Assembly: GCA_963674575.2 (NCBI GenBank)
Contig: CAXXQT010000002.1
Coordinates: 558,001-622,000, forward strand
Length of the DNA: 64,000 bases
Direction of reading: 5' to 3'
From: JAAYAY01 sp963674575
GTDB lineage: Bacteria; Planctomycetota; Planctomycetia; Pirellulales; Thermoguttaceae
A program made the translations under genes and the position numbers. Shown here piece after piece: positions 62,995 to 64,000 of the stretch. The notes below the pieces were generated by a model, which was not told the DNA's origin, searched no databases, and worked only from the letters and a program-made list of their open reading frames with translations. Each line of letters opens with the position of its first letter. Position 1 is the stretch's first letter.

Positions 62995-63263
62995 CAGATT
63001 CGCTTTCTCCGTGGAGGGGGATGTTGTTGGATACCTTTCAATCCTACGCGCAGTGCTGGGCCTCGCCAAGGTCAAGGGCCGAGGTGACGGGCGTGTTGGG
63101 GAAGATGTCGGGCGAGGACATTTTGTTAACTCGCTTTTCGGCAACAAGTTGCGCCGCCGTGTCAGCGGGAGCCAGGAGGTTTCAGTGACATGGCGATGGG
63201 AACACTACATTTGATCCCTTCCGCCCGCTATAACGGACGCACCCAGAGTAAAGGCTTGGCGGG

Positions 63264-63301
63264 GGAGTTTTTCAACGAGCCAGGGGGTGTTGAAAAACTC
63301 C
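63264..63301. repeat. Palindrome GGAGTTTTTCAAC
   Basis: Perfect 13-bp arms, GGAGTTTTTCAAC (63264-63276) and GTTGAAAAACTCC (63289-63301), with a 12-base loop. It lies in a 419-bp gap (62995-63413) without supported genes and may act as terminator or dispersed repeat. Confidence 0.8.
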
Positions 63302-63413
63302 GGGCAACGAACGCAATCGCAAGTTGATTCTGGATAAGAGGTTATGACTTACGTCTCGGGCATGGGGCGTGGTAATTTGGGTCGTGGTGTTGCAAAAGTG
63401 AGGGGAGAAGGGG

Positions 63414-63827
63414 ATGGAGACTGGAAGGCTTGGGCAAGGGAAGGTCGATTTGTTAAGGAAACGGTCCACGGCCCGCGCATCACGGCTGACGGGAGTTTTG
63501 CTCCTTACCTCCTCCGTCGCCCTGAGCGAGGAGCGGATCGTTTTCGAGACGGACAGCCTTCGGCTGACACTGGGCAGCGACGGGACGGTTCAGAGCCAGG
63601 TATCCCGGGCCAGCGGGAAGGAATACATGGCGGCCTCCAAGCAGGGGCCGATGGCTGCCGTCTCTTGGGGCGGTCGGGCCGTGCCGCGTTCGCGGGTGGC
63701 ACCGAGCTTTTTTCCGCAGCCCGTCTTCCATTCCATAGACGCCATTCGGAAAAAGCTCGGTGTTGCCTTGGCAACAAGAGTCATTCGCATCACTCGCGTT
63801 CACTCCTCAGAACGCGTTCCGTCGTGA
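63414..63827 (+). pseudogene. N-terminal fragment of a secreted hydrolase-like protein
   Basis: The frame has a basic N-terminus, then a hydrophobic signal-like segment (ASRLTGVLLLTSSVALS), then EERIVFETDSLRLTLGSDGT and SGKEYMAASKQGPMAAVSWGGRAV, typical of the N-terminal sandwich of large secreted glycosidases. After residue 95 (nt 63699) the sequence no longer fits and enters an inverted repeat at 63700. I conclude that only the start of the gene is left, cut by an insertion or rearrangement. Start codon not certain. Confidence 0.5.
63700..63762. repeat. Inverted repeat at the break of the hydrolase fragment
   Basis: CACCGAGCTTTTTTCCG (63700-63716) and CGGAAAAAGCTCGGTG (63747-63762) pair with one extra T, around a 30-base loop. 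It begins where hydrolase similarity stops, and could be the end of an inserted element. Confidence 0.75.
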
Positions 63828-64000
63828 AACGGTCTTCCTTTCCACCCTCGCCGCCCTCGCCGCCCTGAACACCGCCACGACCGCGGCCAACGACGACAAC
63901 GAAGTGCCCTGGGCCAAGTTCCTGGCCGACAAGGCCGCCTACGTCTACAACTGGTGGACCGACGACAGCGACCCGAACACCACCTGCGGCGCCGACCTCT
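63760..64000 (+). CDS. Partial coding frame running out of the window, unknown
   Basis: A frame open from 63739, with a possible GTG start at 63760, runs to the right edge without a stop. Codons after 63810 are strongly GC-ending, as in real genes here: LSTLAALAALNTATTAANDD, then EVPWAKFLADKAAYVYNWW. The early part of this frame overlaps the hydrolase fragment and the inverted repeat, so the true start may lie later. No family recognised. Confidence 0.35.
   Translation, partial: MLPWQQESFASLAFTPQNAFRRETVFLSTLAALAALNTATTAANDDNEVPWAKFLADKAAYVYNWWTDDSDPNTTCGADL

Overview
The window is GC-rich, gene-dense DNA that looks like a chromosome segment of a planctomycete (Planctomycetota, probably the Pirellulales side). 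I base this on the mix of gene families (SrfB/SrfC-type operon, lpx genes next to an OmpH chaperone, FHA-GAF histidine kinase, CE15 esterase, non-lysosomal ceramidase-like protein, Wzc-like kinase with a Tyr-rich tail) and on many small palindromic intergenic repeats. This is inference; no 16S rRNA or other marker lies in the window. I saw no tRNA, rRNA, CRISPR array or complete insertion sequence. Two genes carry single-base frameshifts (a receiver protein near 18.6 kb and an A-type Fe-S carrier near 62.7 kb). These could be real or assembly errors.

Region 1 (1-13.9 kb) is the most unusual part. A giant Ig-like repeat protein, open at the left edge, is followed by an SrfC-like P-loop NTPase, an SrfB-like actin/Hsp70-fold ATPase, a coiled-coil protein ending in a GrpE-like head, and a zinc-ribbon, Pro/Gln-rich, PQQ-type beta-propeller protein. 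All are on the + strand and several overlap or nearly overlap. I read this as a dedicated chaperone/NTPase machine with its own nucleotide-exchange factor.

Region 2 (14-25 kb) holds cobalamin biosynthesis (cobL), a PIG-L deacetylase, dodecin, a receiver/FHA-GAF-kinase pair, and an envelope operon: OmpH/Skp chaperone, lpxC, lpxA and a Gfo/Idh/MocA oxidoreductase that overlaps lpxA. A small HesB-like protein without the cluster cysteines and a CE15-type esterase follow.

Region 3 (25-45 kb) holds topA, a PpiD/SurA-like membrane protein with 21 perfect AEEPK repeats, a ceramidase-like secreted protein, a two-domain polyphosphate kinase 2 (PAP type), a GT39-like membrane glycosyltransferase, an exostosin-like protein bracketed by direct repeats, a sigma-54 two-component pair with a Gly-rich sensor, and a secreted glycosidase.

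Region 4 (44.6-56 kb) is an exopolysaccharide locus: sugar-nucleotide epimerase, KAS III, O-antigen-ligase/Wzy protein with TPRs, Wzc-like tyrosine autokinase, Wza lipoprotein, WecA-like initiating transferase and a small secreted protein.

Region 5 (56-64 kb) holds an Hsp70-family protein, a zinc dehydrogenase whose stop codon lies inside a MITE, a LysR regulator coupled to an RACo-type corrinoid activase, the frameshifted IscA/HesB protein, and the broken start of a secreted hydrolase at the right edge.
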